Source: Draconibacterium halophilum
Lineage (GTDB): Bacteria > Bacteroidota > Bacteroidia > Bacteroidales > Prolixibacteraceae
DNA length: 64,000 bases
Direction of reading: 5' to 3'
Assembly: GCF_010448835.1 (NCBI RefSeq)
Contig: NZ_CP048409.1
Coordinates: forward strand, 4,815,501-4,879,500
This document shows positions 36,132 through 45,591 of the stretch, piece after piece (positions within the stretch are counted from its first letter, which is position 1; each line of letters begins with the position of its first letter). A model generated the notes under the pieces. That model did not search any database and was not told the origin of the DNA. It worked only from the letters and a program-made list of their open reading frames with translations. Made by a program: the position numbers and the translations under genes.

Positions 36132-37413
36132 AATACTAACACTGATCTTAATAATGGCTACGGGGTTGTTTGCACAGGCCCAGCAGCCACTTTCGCTTAC
36201 CAATGCCATTATAAAGGCCCTGGAAAATAACTACGACATTGTTATTGCTAAACAAAACCAAACGATTGCTGAAATTGAAAACAACTGGGGAACCGCTGGT
36301 AGATACCCATACATCAATCTCTCGTTGGGCGATAATAACTCGTACCGTGCCGTTGATGGCGACAATCTAACTTCAATAAATTTGTCGGGTGGGGCATCAG
36401 TAAATTGGACTATTTTTGATGGTTACTCGGTAAACATCACCAAAACCCGCCTCGAGGAGTTGGAGAACCTATCGAAAAACAATACGGCAGTAATGGTTGA
36501 AGGCACCATTCAATCGGTGATTCTTGCCTACTACGATGTTTTGCTGCAAAAAGAAATCCTGGCAACATACAACGAAGTAATGGCATTGTCGCAAGATCGT
36601 TTTCAGAAAACCGAGCAGCAAAAAGAATACGGATCGGCTGTTACTTACGATGTATTGCAGGCACAAAATGCTTACCTGGCCGACAGATCAAACTATCTTT
36701 TACAGGAAGTTTCGTATAAAAACTCAAAAAGAAACCTGGCTTATTTAATGGCCGAGAAAGAAGCCGTAGACTACGAGTACACGGATAATTTCGAGGCCAT
36801 TACTGAGGATTATGCAATAGCCGACCTGAGGGCACAAATGATTGAAAACAACAAAAGTTTGCAGAACCAGTATATTAATCAGCGTCTGTTGGAAAATGCC
36901 ATTGCTTCGGCAAAAAGTGCTTTCTCGCCGTCGTTGGATTTTTCGGGAGGAATAACAGGAATGCGTGCCGGAAGCAAAATTGGCGACACGGATATGGATT
37001 GGAACAACTCGGCCAACTTTTATGGTAATTTTACTTTAAGCTGGAATTTATTTAGCGGTGGAAACAGAAAACGCGCACTGCAAATTGCTGAAATTGACAG
37101 CGACATTGCTGAAATTCAATTGACAGATATGCAGCATGATCTGGATAACAGCCTGGCCAACCTGTTTGAGTTTTACCAGGTTCGCAAAGAATTACTTATG
37201 GTTGCTGACGAGAACCTACAGGCAGCCCGGCTGAATCTGCAAATTTCGCGCGAGAAGTTTGAAGCCGGAGCCATTAACTCGTTCAACTTCCGCGATGTAC
37301 AGGAGATTTATCTACGTGCTGCACAAGGAAAATTGGAAGCGATCTATAATTTTATTAATGCTCAAACATCCTTATTGCGCTTAACCGGCGTAATTGTTCA
37401 GGAATACGAATAA
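36124..37413 (+). CDS. TolC family outer-membrane efflux channel
   Basis: This protein of about 429 residues has a signal peptide ending FAQAQ and the outer-membrane efflux protein repeats: TNAIIKALENNYDIVIAKQNQ, YDVLQAQNAYL and NLQISREKFEAGAINSFNFRD. The frame is open from 35995, but the ATG at 36124, with GAGGAGG 6 bases upstream, begins the signal peptide. It completes the MFP-RND-TolC tripartite pump and is followed by a strong terminator. Confidence 0.93.
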   Translation: MNKILTLILIMATGLFAQAQQPLSLTNAIIKALENNYDIVIAKQNQTIAEIENNWGTAGRYPYINLSLGDNNSYRAVDGDNLTSINLSGGASVNWTIFDGYSVNITKTRLEELENLSKNNTAVMVEGTIQSVILAYYDVLLQKEILATYNEVMALSQDRFQKTEQQKEYGSAVTYDVLQAQNAYLADRSNYLLQEVSYKNSKRNLAYLMAEKEAVDYEYTDNFEAITEDYAIADLRAQMIENNKSLQNQYINQRLLENAIASAKSAFSPSLDFSGGITGMRAGSKIGDTDMDWNNSANFYGNFTLSWNLFSGGNRKRALQIAEIDSDIAEIQLTDMQHDLDNSLANLFEFYQVRKELLMVADENLQAARLNLQISREKFEAGAINSFNFRDVQEIYLRAAQGKLEAIYNFINAQTSLLRLTGVIVQEYE

Positions 37414-37418
37414 TAAAA

Positions 37419-37457
37419 AAGCAAGCCGATGAAACCTTTCCTTTCGTCGGCTTGCTT
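37419..37457. terminator. Bidirectional terminator between tolC and the Ldh2 gene
   Basis: Perfect 11-bp arms AAGCAAGCCGA and TCGGCTTGCTT, extended inward by wobble pairs. A-tract on the left (37415-37420), so it works best for the minus-strand gene; it probably also stops the plus-strand operon. Confidence 0.82.
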
Positions 37458-37467
37458 CAATTTTCTT

Positions 37468-38475
37468 TTACAGGTTTAAAATTTCCTCCCACACTTTTTC
37501 GTTGACAGGAATTCCAATCCGAAGATTTTCCTTTCGTACATTTACCACCCTTTCGCCCGGATATTTTACCGGTTCTTTCGGATCAATTAACGCTGCGCTT
37601 TTAAAGTCTTCAATTATCGACGAAATCGTTTTTTCAATAGACGGGAAGTTCTTAAGTTGCTGAATGTCGATAGCTACAAACACCTGCGAAACGCCATATT
37701 CCTTTCCGCGCTTACTTAGTTCCCCCGTCGATAATCCGGCTGACAAAATAGTTGCCAATATATCGAGCAACAACGACAAACCTGCTCCTTTCCAATAACC
37801 AATTGGCAGGCCTCGCATCGTTTCCAAAATTTCCTTAGGATGATTTGTTAGTTCATTAATTTTGTTAAAACCTCCTGCAAACGGAAGGTCTTTCCCTTCT
37901 ACTTTAAATGTCTCTATTTTTCCGTACGAAAACTGTGTCATCGCCATGTCCAGAACAATGGCTTCATCTCCAAAAGGAACAGCAAAAACGAGGGGATTAT
38001 TCCCCAGTTTGCTTTCTTTTGCTCCCCATGCCGGCATATTTTTCTCCGTATTGGTCCAGCCAATAAAAACATACCCTTTTCGGGCAGCCTGCCACCCGTA
38101 GGTTCCGCCGCGCATCCAGTGGTTGGTATTTGCAATAGCTACACATCCCAAACCATTAACTGAAGCAATTTCCATAGCTCTGTTGGTGCAAATTTCGGCA
38201 TTAACGGGTCCCGGTCCAAGATTTCCCTCCCATTGCTCCAATGCTCCGGCCGAATGCTTTTTTTCGGGTTCAGCATCGGGTATTACAAGCCCCTTTTTTA
38301 TGTAATCAATAAATCGGGGAAAACGGTAAATACCATGCGAATAAATTCCTTCAACACTACTCGTGGTGAATATTTCAGCGCACCTTTCAGCCTTTTTTTC
38401 TGTAAAATTATTCTGAATTAGAATCCGTTTAAAGACTGACTTCATTTCAGAATATGAAACTCTTATTGTATTCAT
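37468..38475 (-). CDS. Malate/L-lactate dehydrogenase family oxidoreductase (Ldh2/YiaK-like)
   Basis: This 335-residue NAD(P)-dependent enzyme has the family opening with SVEGIYSHGIYRFPRFIDYI, the catalytic-region ANTNHWMRGGTYGWQAARKG, and GLPIGYWKGAGLSLLLDILA. The family includes malate, ureidoglycolate, 2,3-diketogulonate and delta-piperideine reductases; the YiaK group fits best, but this is inference. It abuts the MazG-like gene with no gap, and the SDR gene precedes that. Confidence 0.88.
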   Translation of the reverse strand: MNTIRVSYSEMKSVFKRILIQNNFTEKKAERCAEIFTTSSVEGIYSHGIYRFPRFIDYIKKGLVIPDAEPEKKHSAGALEQWEGNLGPGPVNAEICTNRAMEIASVNGLGCVAIANTNHWMRGGTYGWQAARKGYVFIGWTNTEKNMPAWGAKESKLGNNPLVFAVPFGDEAIVLDMAMTQFSYGKIETFKVEGKDLPFAGGFNKINELTNHPKEILETMRGLPIGYWKGAGLSLLLDILATILSAGLSTGELSKRGKEYGVSQVFVAIDIQQLKNFPSIEKTISSIIEDFKSAALIDPKEPVKYPGERVVNVRKENLRIGIPVNEKVWEEILNL

Positions 38476-38799
38476 TTAAATAGTTTCCCAGGTTCGTTGT
38501 TTGTTCTTTTCTTCCTTCGCTCGGAAAGCCTTTTCCAGATCAATTCCTTTTCGGTTAGCAATGGCACAGATATAGATAAAAATATCAGTCAATTCATCAC
38601 CAATTTCATTGAATCTGGAATTCGAATCTACGAGCAATCCCTCTGTCTTCCGAACGGCTTTAAATAATTCGCCTACTTCCTCGCCAAGCAACAGACATTT
38701 GTCAATAACAGTTTGTTCCGCAAAACCCCGTTCTTCTTCCAATGCCAAAACATAACGTTGGAAATCGGCAAGTTGCGGTTGATCTTTTAATTTTGGCAT
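38476..38799 (-). CDS. MazG-like nucleotide pyrophosphohydrolase
   Basis: This small all-alpha protein (107 residues from this start) has the dimetal motif EEVGE (about 40-44) and the second acidic set DELTD (about 68-72). MazG-like enzymes hydrolyse non-canonical or excess NTPs. The start at 38799 (MPKLKDQ) is chosen because it follows the SDR stop by 5 bases; the longer frame would overlap it. It may be part of a small SDR-MazG-Ldh2 operon. Confidence 0.8.
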   Translation of the reverse strand: MPKLKDQPQLADFQRYVLALEEERGFAEQTVIDKCLLLGEEVGELFKAVRKTEGLLVDSNSRFNEIGDELTDIFIYICAIANRKGIDLEKAFRAKEEKNKQRTWETI

Positions 38800-38804
38800 A
38801 GTTC

Positions 38805-39506
38805 TTAACTTATACTGTTGGGTGATTCTAAAATTATTTCTTTTACACAAGCTCCGGGAGAAAGTTGAAGCAACCATTCGATCGTTTTAAAAAGGTCATC
38901 CGGCTGAATCATTTGCGCGCTTTCCAAAGGTGTTCCGGCATCAAAAGCCATGTCGGTGTTTACCCAGCCCGGGCACAAAGCTGTTACTTTTATTCCCAGC
39001 GGATTCAACTCGCGGTAAAGCGATTCGCTTAATCCAACCAAGCCAAATTTAGAGGCACTGTAAGCTCCTCCGCCGGAAAAACCAACTTTCCCTGAGCGCG
39101 ATGCCACGTTAAAAATGTATCCGGATTTTTGTGCTTTCATTACCGGAACAACTTCTTTTAGTACTCCGTATTGAGCAGTAAGATTTGTCTCCAGCATTTT
39201 CTCAAATTCATCCTCCGCAATATCCACAGATCCGCTAAAATGAATGCCGGCATTATTCACTAAAACATCAATACTTCCATTGTCTGCAATAATTTTGGAA
39301 ATAGCTTCTTTAACGGCTGGCCTGTCGGTAATATCAAGCTGCAATATTTTTGCATTGCTCCCAATTTGTTGGGCAACCTGCTCAAGATTTTGTTTGTTTC
39401 GGCCCACAAGAATAGTTTGGTACCCCAACTGCGCCAGTCCTGTGGCAAGAGCTTTCCCAATTCCTTTTCCTGCTCCGGTTATTACAGCAGTTTTAATTTC
39501 ATTCAT
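38805..39506 (-). CDS. Short-chain dehydrogenase/reductase (SDR)
   Basis: This 233-residue Rossmann-fold enzyme has TGAGKGIGKAL (cofactor loop), NNAGIH, the serine in NVASRSGK and catalytic YSASK. The substrate is unknown; sequence type is classical 3-oxoacyl-ACP reductase or ribitol-like. It opens the unit with the MazG-like and Ldh2 genes, tightly spaced. Confidence 0.9.
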   Translation of the reverse strand: MNEIKTAVITGAGKGIGKALATGLAQLGYQTILVGRNKQNLEQVAQQIGSNAKILQLDITDRPAVKEAISKIIADNGSIDVLVNNAGIHFSGSVDIAEDEFEKMLETNLTAQYGVLKEVVPVMKAQKSGYIFNVASRSGKVGFSGGGAYSASKFGLVGLSESLYRELNPLGIKVTALCPGWVNTDMAFDAGTPLESAQMIQPDDLFKTIEWLLQLSPGACVKEIILESPNSIS

Positions 39507-39621
39507 ATTTTTGAATTTGAATCCTAAAGATAAAAAGAGGAATCCTGAAAAAACAGCTATTTGTGGATTTTAATCTACCGATCTGCGTTTATCATTTTCG
39601 ATCAGTGCCATCAGCGTTCTA

Positions 39622-40314
39622 TCAAGAATTAACTTCCAAAAGGAATCCGCTGCCATGAATATTCTTAATCTCGATATTCGGATCGTCTTTCAGAAATTTA
39701 CGAAGTTTGGTAATAAACACGTCCATGCTGCGGGCGGTAAAATAACCGTCTTCGCCCCAAATTTTGCGCAGTGCTGTTTCGCGCGAAAGCAATTCATTTT
39801 TATTTTGGCAAAGCAGTTTTAGCAAGTCGGCTTCTTTTGGCGACAGCTTTTGTTTTTCTCCATCACGAACAATAACACGCAACTTCGAGTCAAATTCGTA
39901 CGATCCGAGTGTAAAAAGAAATGCATCACTTATCGGTTGCACCGACTGCCGTTTGATAATCGCCTGAATTTTACAAAGCAAAACTTCCGTATCAAAAGGT
40001 TTGGTAATATAATCGTCGGCACCAACATTATAGCCTTTCAGAATGTCTTCTTTTAAGGTTTTGGCGGTGAGAAAAACCATTGGAATAGTTGCATCAAGTT
40101 CACGTATTCCGGTACCGATTGTAAACCCGTCGACATTGGGCAGCATCACATCCAGAATGCAGATTTGAAAAGATCCGGTTTTGAATTTATCCACGGCATA
40201 TTTTCCGTCGTCAACCCAGGTAACTTCAAAGTCGTTCAACTCGAGATACGATTTTAAAACTGCCCCAAAACTCAGGTCGTCTTCCACCAAAAATATGTGC
40301 TGTTTAACTGTCAT
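39622..40314 (-). CDS. OmpR/PhoB-type response regulator
   Basis: This protein of about 230 residues has a receiver domain (E11-D12-D13 and phospho-acceptor D55 in CILDVMLPN) and a C-terminal winged helix (about 130-225, LSPKEADLLKLLCQNKNELLSRE). The frame opens at 40344 but that part lies in a palindrome; MTVKQHIFLVEDD at 40314 is the natural start. It follows the histidine kinase gene on the same strand and is its likely partner, in an arrangement like the Bacteroidota RprX/RprY pair. Confidence 0.92.
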   Translation of the reverse strand: MTVKQHIFLVEDDLSFGAVLKSYLELNDFEVTWVDDGKYAVDKFKTGSFQICILDVMLPNVDGFTIGTGIRELDATIPMVFLTAKTLKEDILKGYNVGADDYITKPFDTEVLLCKIQAIIKRQSVQPISDAFLFTLGSYEFDSKLRVIVRDGEKQKLSPKEADLLKLLCQNKNELLSRETALRKIWGEDGYFTARSMDVFITKLRKFLKDDPNIEIKNIHGSGFLLEVNS

Positions 40315-40324
40315 TTCTTTCTTC

Positions 40325-40400
40325 TTGTCATTTCGATCCGTCAACTGACGGAGAGAAATCTGTAACAGATTTCTCTGTCGTTCCTCCCTCGAAATGACAA
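40325..40400. repeat. 76-bp palindromic repeat between kinase and regulator
   Basis: Outer 12-bp perfect arms TTGTCATTTCGA (40325) and TCGAAATGACAA (to 40400), with inner perfect arms AGAGAAATCTG and CAGATTTCTCT around TAA. A CCGTC/GACGG stem also lies inside. It sits between the kinase stop and the regulator start and is probably a dispersed repeat; it could affect transcript stability of the operon. Confidence 0.85.
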
Positions 40401-40408
40401 CTATTTTG

Positions 40409-42163
40409 TTACTCCCTCACAAAAGGTAAAAATACATCAAATTTGCTTCCCTTGTCGGGTTCACTGCTCACGGAAATGGTTCCGTGGTTAGCTTCCAACA
40501 CGGCCTTTACATAACTCAGGCCCAGCCCAAATCCTTTTACGTTGTGAATATTACCACTGGTTTGGCGGTAAAAACGTTCAAATATTTTTGCCTGAACGGC
40601 TTTCGTCATTCCAGTTCCTTTATCTGCCACCGAAACCACCACACCTTTTTGCTGATTAACAGTTGTCACAGTAATCTCGGGTGTATCGCCGGAATATTTA
40701 TTGGCATTGTCGATCAGGTTATAAACCACATTTGTACAATGAATCCGGTCGGTAGTTACCATTGAATTTATGGCTTTAAAATCCAACTTAATCTTACCAC
40801 CCCGTTTTTCAACCTGCAATTTAATTCCCTGAACGGCGTCGCTAATCAGGTCGTGCACATCGATGGTTTCCCAGTGAAATTCAAAATCTTTCCTGTCGAG
40901 ACGCGCGATTGTCAGAATATCCTCCACCTGCCGATTCATGCGGGTATTTTCCTTTTTAATCATACCCGCAAAATATTTTATCCGCTCTTCATCACCCACC
41001 ACTTTCGGATTGGTAATTGAATCCGTTGCCACCGAAATTGTTGCGATTGGTGTTTTAAACTCGTGGGTCATATTATTAATAAAATCCGATTTCATATCAG
41101 AAATTTTCTTCTGCCGTATAATGTAAAAAATACTGAGGGCAAACGTCATTAAAATGATTAGCGAGAATAGAAACGAAGCCATTAACAACCAGTTTAATGA
41201 ACGATAAATAAAACTATCGCGATCAGGAAATACCACAGCCAGCTTTATGTCTTTCTGGAAAATATCGTTGGGATAAAGTTGAGCTTGAAAAGCAGTGTTT
41301 GCAACTCCCGCCGAATCGCTAACCGGTTTTGGGAAACTCAGCTCGTCGCCACGAAAAATACCATATTCAAAATCGAGCGGAATATTGTTTTCGTCAAGCT
41401 CCTTTTTTAACACATCGTAAATCAGATTCTCGTCCAGTTGACGCACATCCCATGTAGCCACTTCGGTAACTACTTTATTGGCCATTCGTTTTAGGTTAGT
41501 GGCTTTAAGTTTTACACGTTTTGAAATATTGGGGGCAAGAATTTCAAAAGTATCCAAATCGGTGAGCAGCGAATCAATTCTCACCGTGCTAATAGTATAA
41601 AGCGAGTCGGCACTTCTTATTATCGTGTCGCTTTTTACAAATACAACATTACCGGCATCCACATCATCACCGGCAATTACAACGTGATTTGAACCGGTTC
41701 CGGATGAACTCAAATTGTAAGTGTACCTTTGCACTTTTCGACTATCGGAATCGTTGTCGATGCGAATTTCAATGCGGGCTTCCTGATTGCCAGGTGCAAA
41801 TTCGCGGATGACCTTTACAGGACGCCGCGTTGAGTCATTATATTTTCGAAAAACGCGTGCCTGGCTGGGAGACACATTCCATGTAAGCTCTTTATCCGAA
41901 TCCGTTTCAAATTCAACATCCATATCAAAATCATGGAGCAAATCAGCCGAATCGCCGGCAAAAACCATTTCATTTACAACTCCCAGATTGTGCAGGTCTT
42001 CCAAACGACTAACCGTTTGCTGCATCGCCTGATTAACACCACGTTCGAACATCTCGTTTTTTACCCTGACGGCGTTGTTCATCCACACCAGCTGAACGGT
42101 AATGATACCCAAAATGGAGATGCCCATTAAAACGATCAATCCGGTAAAAAGCATTTTGTTCAT
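40409..42163 (-). CDS. Sensor histidine kinase
   Basis: This 584-residue kinase has two membrane segments (about 7-27 and 323-349) around a large 295-residue periplasmic region, no HAMP domain, and the H-box FINNMTHEFKTPIATIS (H367). The N-box (VYNLIDNANKYS), G1 (VADKGTGM) and G2 (GFGLGLSYV) are present, so it should be active. It is transcribed with the OmpR-type regulator. Its start lies 183 bases from the divergent acidic exported protein gene, a possible target or ligand. Confidence 0.94.
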   Translation of the reverse strand: MNKMLFTGLIVLMGISILGIITVQLVWMNNAVRVKNEMFERGVNQAMQQTVSRLEDLHNLGVVNEMVFAGDSADLLHDFDMDVEFETDSDKELTWNVSPSQARVFRKYNDSTRRPVKVIREFAPGNQEARIEIRIDNDSDSRKVQRYTYNLSSSGTGSNHVVIAGDDVDAGNVVFVKSDTIIRSADSLYTISTVRIDSLLTDLDTFEILAPNISKRVKLKATNLKRMANKVVTEVATWDVRQLDENLIYDVLKKELDENNIPLDFEYGIFRGDELSFPKPVSDSAGVANTAFQAQLYPNDIFQKDIKLAVVFPDRDSFIYRSLNWLLMASFLFSLIILMTFALSIFYIIRQKKISDMKSDFINNMTHEFKTPIATISVATDSITNPKVVGDEERIKYFAGMIKKENTRMNRQVEDILTIARLDRKDFEFHWETIDVHDLISDAVQGIKLQVEKRGGKIKLDFKAINSMVTTDRIHCTNVVYNLIDNANKYSGDTPEITVTTVNQQKGVVVSVADKGTGMTKAVQAKIFERFYRQTSGNIHNVKGFGLGLSYVKAVLEANHGTISVSSEPDKGSKFDVFLPFVRE

Positions 42164-42262
42164 GATTCAAATATAGGCAAATCAAACTGCCCATTGTAGA
42201 TTTTAACTTTTCCTTAACAGATTTTAACCGGCCTTTAACGGACTGATTGACAAGCTTCGACC

Positions 42263-42270
42263 TATATTTG
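42263..42270 (+). promoter_or_regulatory. Bacteroidota -7 box upstream of the acidic exported protein
   Basis: TATATTTG fits TAnnTTTG exactly, 76 bases before the ATG at 42346, leaving a leader of about 70 bases. The region between (TTTAACCGGCCTTTAAC) contains a repeated TTTAAC motif that might be a regulator site; this is inference. Confidence 0.45.
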
Positions 42271-42345
42271 TTTCGGGAATCAGAAATTGATTTCGGCGTT
42301 TGGAATTAAACGAATAACAAAATATTAATTAATTATATAAACGAC

Positions 42346-43251
42346 ATGAAACAAGTACTATCACTTACAGGAATTTTAGCCCTTTCCCTGCTGTTCTCAT
42401 CTGCCATCTCAATTATGGAAGCACCACAGGATCCTCCAAAAACAAAAAAGGGGAAAAAGCACATTAAGATGGTGAAGGTTGGCGACGACGGTAAAAAAAT
42501 GGAAATCGACACAGTAATAACAGCCGACCAGATTTTTGTATGGAACGGAGACACTATCGAAGGTGGAAAAGGTTTGAAATGGGTTTCAGAAGAGGATTTC
42601 GATTTTGACATGGACATTGACGTAGATGTAGAAACCGATGAAAACGGAAATGTAATTATTATGAAAGGAGACGGAGCCTCAGAGTCAATGATCTACGAAT
42701 TCAAAACCAATGATGGAGACTCAACAAAACATATAATGATTAAAGCAATTTCGGACGATATTTCTTCCGACATGATGAAGTGGCACAGCAAAAATGGCAA
42801 CGAAATGTTTTTTGGTGCACCGCGTTCGTCAAGCCCAAAAGTAATTCGCATCGACAAACAAAAAAGCGGGAATGTGATCGACTTAAGCGACCCCGGAATT
42901 ATTTCATATGATAGAAAAGAACTGAGAAATGGGAAAGAAAAGATCGTGATCGTTCGTGAAAAACCAAGCGAAGAAGATGTTGAAGTACACGAAGAAATTA
43001 TTATGCACGGCGGTGGTTCAGCACCAATGATCCTGCATAGTGGTCACTCCAATATGTCTAAAAAAATTAAAATAATTGCAGATGACGAAGGTCGTGTTGA
43101 AATTTTGGAAGATGGTAAAACCTGGACCGTTGAAGAAAGCGATGAAGACACGCAGGTAATTGAAAAAGACGGTAAAAAGATCATCATCAAAAAAACAAAA
43201 AAAGATGGTGAGATGAAAGTTGATGTGGAGGTAGAAGAGAAAGAAAACTAA
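42346..43251 (+). CDS. Acidic exported protein of unknown function
   Basis: This 301-residue protein starts with a signal peptide (MKQVLSLTGILALSLLFSSA). The mature part is very acidic and repetitive: FDFDMDIDVDVE, EEIIMHGGGSA and EGRVEILEDGKTWTVEESDEDT, with lysine-rich ends. I recognise no family. It is divergent from the histidine kinase gene, whose periplasmic domain is also acidic, so a role as a ligand or regulated product is conceivable. The terminator at 43400 probably ends its transcript. Confidence 0.75.
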   Translation: MKQVLSLTGILALSLLFSSAISIMEAPQDPPKTKKGKKHIKMVKVGDDGKKMEIDTVITADQIFVWNGDTIEGGKGLKWVSEEDFDFDMDIDVDVETDENGNVIIMKGDGASESMIYEFKTNDGDSTKHIMIKAISDDISSDMMKWHSKNGNEMFFGAPRSSSPKVIRIDKQKSGNVIDLSDPGIISYDRKELRNGKEKIVIVREKPSEEDVEVHEEIIMHGGGSAPMILHSGHSNMSKKIKIIADDEGRVEILEDGKTWTVEESDEDTQVIEKDGKKIIIKKTKKDGEMKVDVEVEEKEN

Positions 43252-43399
43252 TTATACCGATTAGAAATCAAATTGAGCTTTAGGTTCGCAAACTCCCCCA
43301 AAGCTTTTTAATTTTCTATCGGCATTAACCATTGTAATCTCAAAGTTTCGCCAAAGCTCACTTTGAAATACAATTGGTATAAAATACAGGTTCAGAAGC

Positions 43400-43444
43400 A
43401 ACAAAGCCCGTACAATTCGTTGTACTGGCTTTGTTGTTTTTTAT
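43400..43444 (+). terminator. Intrinsic terminator after the acidic protein gene
   Basis: Arms AACAAAGCC...GTACAA and TTGTAC...GGCTTTGTT with one mismatch around a TTCG tetraloop, then a T-rich tract. It lies 150 bases past the stop; the gap between holds no gene. Confidence 0.82.
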
Positions 43445-43457
43445 CGCTAAGCTTCAT

Positions 43458-43486
43458 AAAAAAAGCGGCTCTCATTTGAGTGCCGC
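43458..43486 (-). terminator. Intrinsic terminator after mtnP
   Basis: Perfect 5-bp arms GCGGC and GCCGC (43465-43486) with additional inner pairs, followed by seven T on the minus strand. It lies 150 bases past the mtnP stop and ends the mtnA-mtnP operon. Confidence 0.65.
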
Positions 43487-43636
43487 CGGAAACTGAATAG
43501 CCAAACAATGAAGGTTGGCTGAATTATCTAGTACTAACTGAACGGTTATAAAAACTACTTTTCATGGCATTGAAGCAGTTGTAATGTGTTTAACAAATGC
43601 TGTGCCAAAAATGCGATTCAACCATTCATCGTAACT

Positions 43637-44389
43637 CTATTTTTGTAGCGAGATTATAGTATTTTGCAAAAGCGCAATTACATGCTTAACATTCTCGTTA
43701 AACACTTTCAGCACCTCTTCCCAGGTAACAGGCGCTTCATCCACATTCCAGCAATCGTAATCGGTGCTCATGGCAACGGCAGCATAAGGAATCTCCAGCT
43801 CATTAGCCAGGGCGCACTCGGGTGCTGTCGACATATTAATAACATCGGCTCCCCAGGCCCGAAACATATTCGACTCGGCACGTGTCGAGAAACGTGGTCC
43901 TTCAATTGTAATTACCGTTCCGCTTTTATGAAATCCCAAATCCATCTCTTCAGCATTTTCAATCAATTTATGACGTAATTTCCAGTTAAACGGATCCGAC
44001 ATTGCCGGGTGATTTAATTTCCCGTCTTCAAATTTATCTATAAAAGAAGTCTTTCTGAAGCGGGTAAAATCAATAAACTGATCGAGCATTACAAGCTCTC
44101 CGCGACCAATTTCCAAGCGAAGACTCCCGCATGCGGTGGTTGCCAGAATGTGCGAACACCCCCACTCTTTTATAGCCCAAATATTTGCGCGGTTATTCAC
44201 ATCTGTTGGCGGAATAGAATGATCGCGGCCGTGCCTCGATAATAGGACCACATCCACGCCTCCAATCTTTCCACATTTAAACGACGACGAAGGCGCACCA
44301 TAAGGCGTTTCAACATTTACCTCTGTTGCCTCTTTCAGAATGGCGGGGTCTTCCAGCCCGGAACCACCAATTATTGCAATTTTTTTCAT
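43637..44389 (-). CDS. mtnP: 5'-methylthioadenosine phosphorylase
   Basis: This 250-residue purine nucleoside phosphorylase-fold enzyme cleaves methylthioadenosine to adenine and methylthioribose 1-phosphate. Visible motifs are IGGSGLEDP, the phosphate-site LSRHGRDHSIPPTDVNNRANIWA, VITIEGPRFSTRAES, NMSTAPECALANELEIPYA and AMSTDYD. It follows mtnA by 4 bases, so both steps of methionine salvage run as one operon. Confidence 0.94.
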   Translation of the reverse strand: MKKIAIIGGSGLEDPAILKEATEVNVETPYGAPSSSFKCGKIGGVDVVLLSRHGRDHSIPPTDVNNRANIWAIKEWGCSHILATTACGSLRLEIGRGELVMLDQFIDFTRFRKTSFIDKFEDGKLNHPAMSDPFNWKLRHKLIENAEEMDLGFHKSGTVITIEGPRFSTRAESNMFRAWGADVINMSTAPECALANELEIPYAAVAMSTDYDCWNVDEAPVTWEEVLKVFNENVKHVIALLQNTIISLQK

Positions 44390-44393
44390 GATA

Positions 44394-45500
44394 CTATCTA
44401 TTATTTTTCTCCGGATATAATTTTAAAATACTTTCTTTATTCGCTTTGCAAATGCCACGTTCCGATATCAAGCCGCTTACCAAACGGGCCGGAGTTACAT
44501 CGAAACCATAATTAGCTACCATACTTTTTTCAGGAACTAAACGCACCTTTTTTATCTGATCATCGTGCCAACCCTCAATCGCCGCCACTTCATTGCCATC
44601 ACGTTGTTCAATGGGAATTTCTTTTACGCCGTCATTCATTTCCCAATCGAAAGTGCTCGATGGCAGCGCCACATAAAAAGGCACGTTATTATCGTGAGCA
44701 GCCAAAGCTTTTAAATAGGTACCTATTTTGTTGGCTACATCGCCGGTAACAGTTGTTCGGTCGCTACCCACAATTACCACATCAACCAAAGCGTGTTGCA
44801 TTAAATGGCCACCCGCATTGTCGGGAATAACGGTGTGCGGCACACCTTGTTCTCCCAATTCGTAGGCCGTTAATCGTGCTCCCTGGTTTCGCGGGCGCGT
44901 TTCATCCACCCAAACATGCACCGGAATTCCCTTTAAATGTGCCTTATAAATAGGCGCGGTTGCTGTTCCCCAATCAATACACGCTAACCAGCCGGCATTG
45001 CAGTGGGTTAAAACGTTCACTGTAGTTCTTTTCTTTTTATAAATGGCCTCGATAATTTCCAACCCATGCTCTCCTATCTGATCGCCAAAATCAATTTCCT
45101 GCTTCTTTAATTCGCCGACTTTTGCCAGTACTTTTGCTTCCAATTCCTTATCCTCTTTGTGAGCCAAAATAAAAACCAACATTTCATCCACGGCAAAAGC
45201 AAGATTAACAGCCGTTGGACGCGATGATTTTAAATACTTAGCCACCTGAGTTAAGTCCTCTTCCCAATTTTCATTTTTCAAATGACGAGTTGCCAGATAC
45301 ATGCCATAAGCCGCAGTTACCCCAATTAAAGGAGCACCACGAACCACCATTTCTTTAATAGCAAAAAAAGCATCGTCGGCCGAATACATAGCAAAAGTTT
45401 CGAATACAAACGGCAATTTTCGTTGATCGATAACCTGAACAATTGTCGGATCGTCCTCATCTATCCAAATAGTATGATAATGTTTTTCCTGAATTTTCAT
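44394..45500 (-). CDS. mtnA: Methylthioribose-1-phosphate isomerase MtnA
   Basis: This 368-residue eIF2B-like enzyme isomerises methylthioribose 1-phosphate to methylthioribulose 1-phosphate. It shows VVRGAPLIGVTAAYG, LTHCNAGWLAC, VDETRPRNQGARLTAYEL and IVGSDRTTVTGDVANKIGTY, with the catalytic cysteine and aspartate in place. The later salvage genes mtnB, mtnC and mtnD are not in the window. Confidence 0.95.
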   Translation of the reverse strand: MKIQEKHYHTIWIDEDDPTIVQVIDQRKLPFVFETFAMYSADDAFFAIKEMVVRGAPLIGVTAAYGMYLATRHLKNENWEEDLTQVAKYLKSSRPTAVNLAFAVDEMLVFILAHKEDKELEAKVLAKVGELKKQEIDFGDQIGEHGLEIIEAIYKKKRTTVNVLTHCNAGWLACIDWGTATAPIYKAHLKGIPVHVWVDETRPRNQGARLTAYELGEQGVPHTVIPDNAGGHLMQHALVDVVIVGSDRTTVTGDVANKIGTYLKALAAHDNNVPFYVALPSSTFDWEMNDGVKEIPIEQRDGNEVAAIEGWHDDQIKKVRLVPEKSMVANYGFDVTPARLVSGLISERGICKANKESILKLYPEKNNR

Positions 45501-45591
45501 TGATTGTAAACTTCCGCTTTTTAAAAGATTTATATGAAGTTAAAAAAGATTTTCCCGAAATGCTTACTTTCGTGAATATAAATTTTGAAAT

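Noticed and set aside
45501..45591. Possible SAM riboswitch before mtnA
   Set aside because: The 91-base divergent gap is A+T-rich and has no matching stems.
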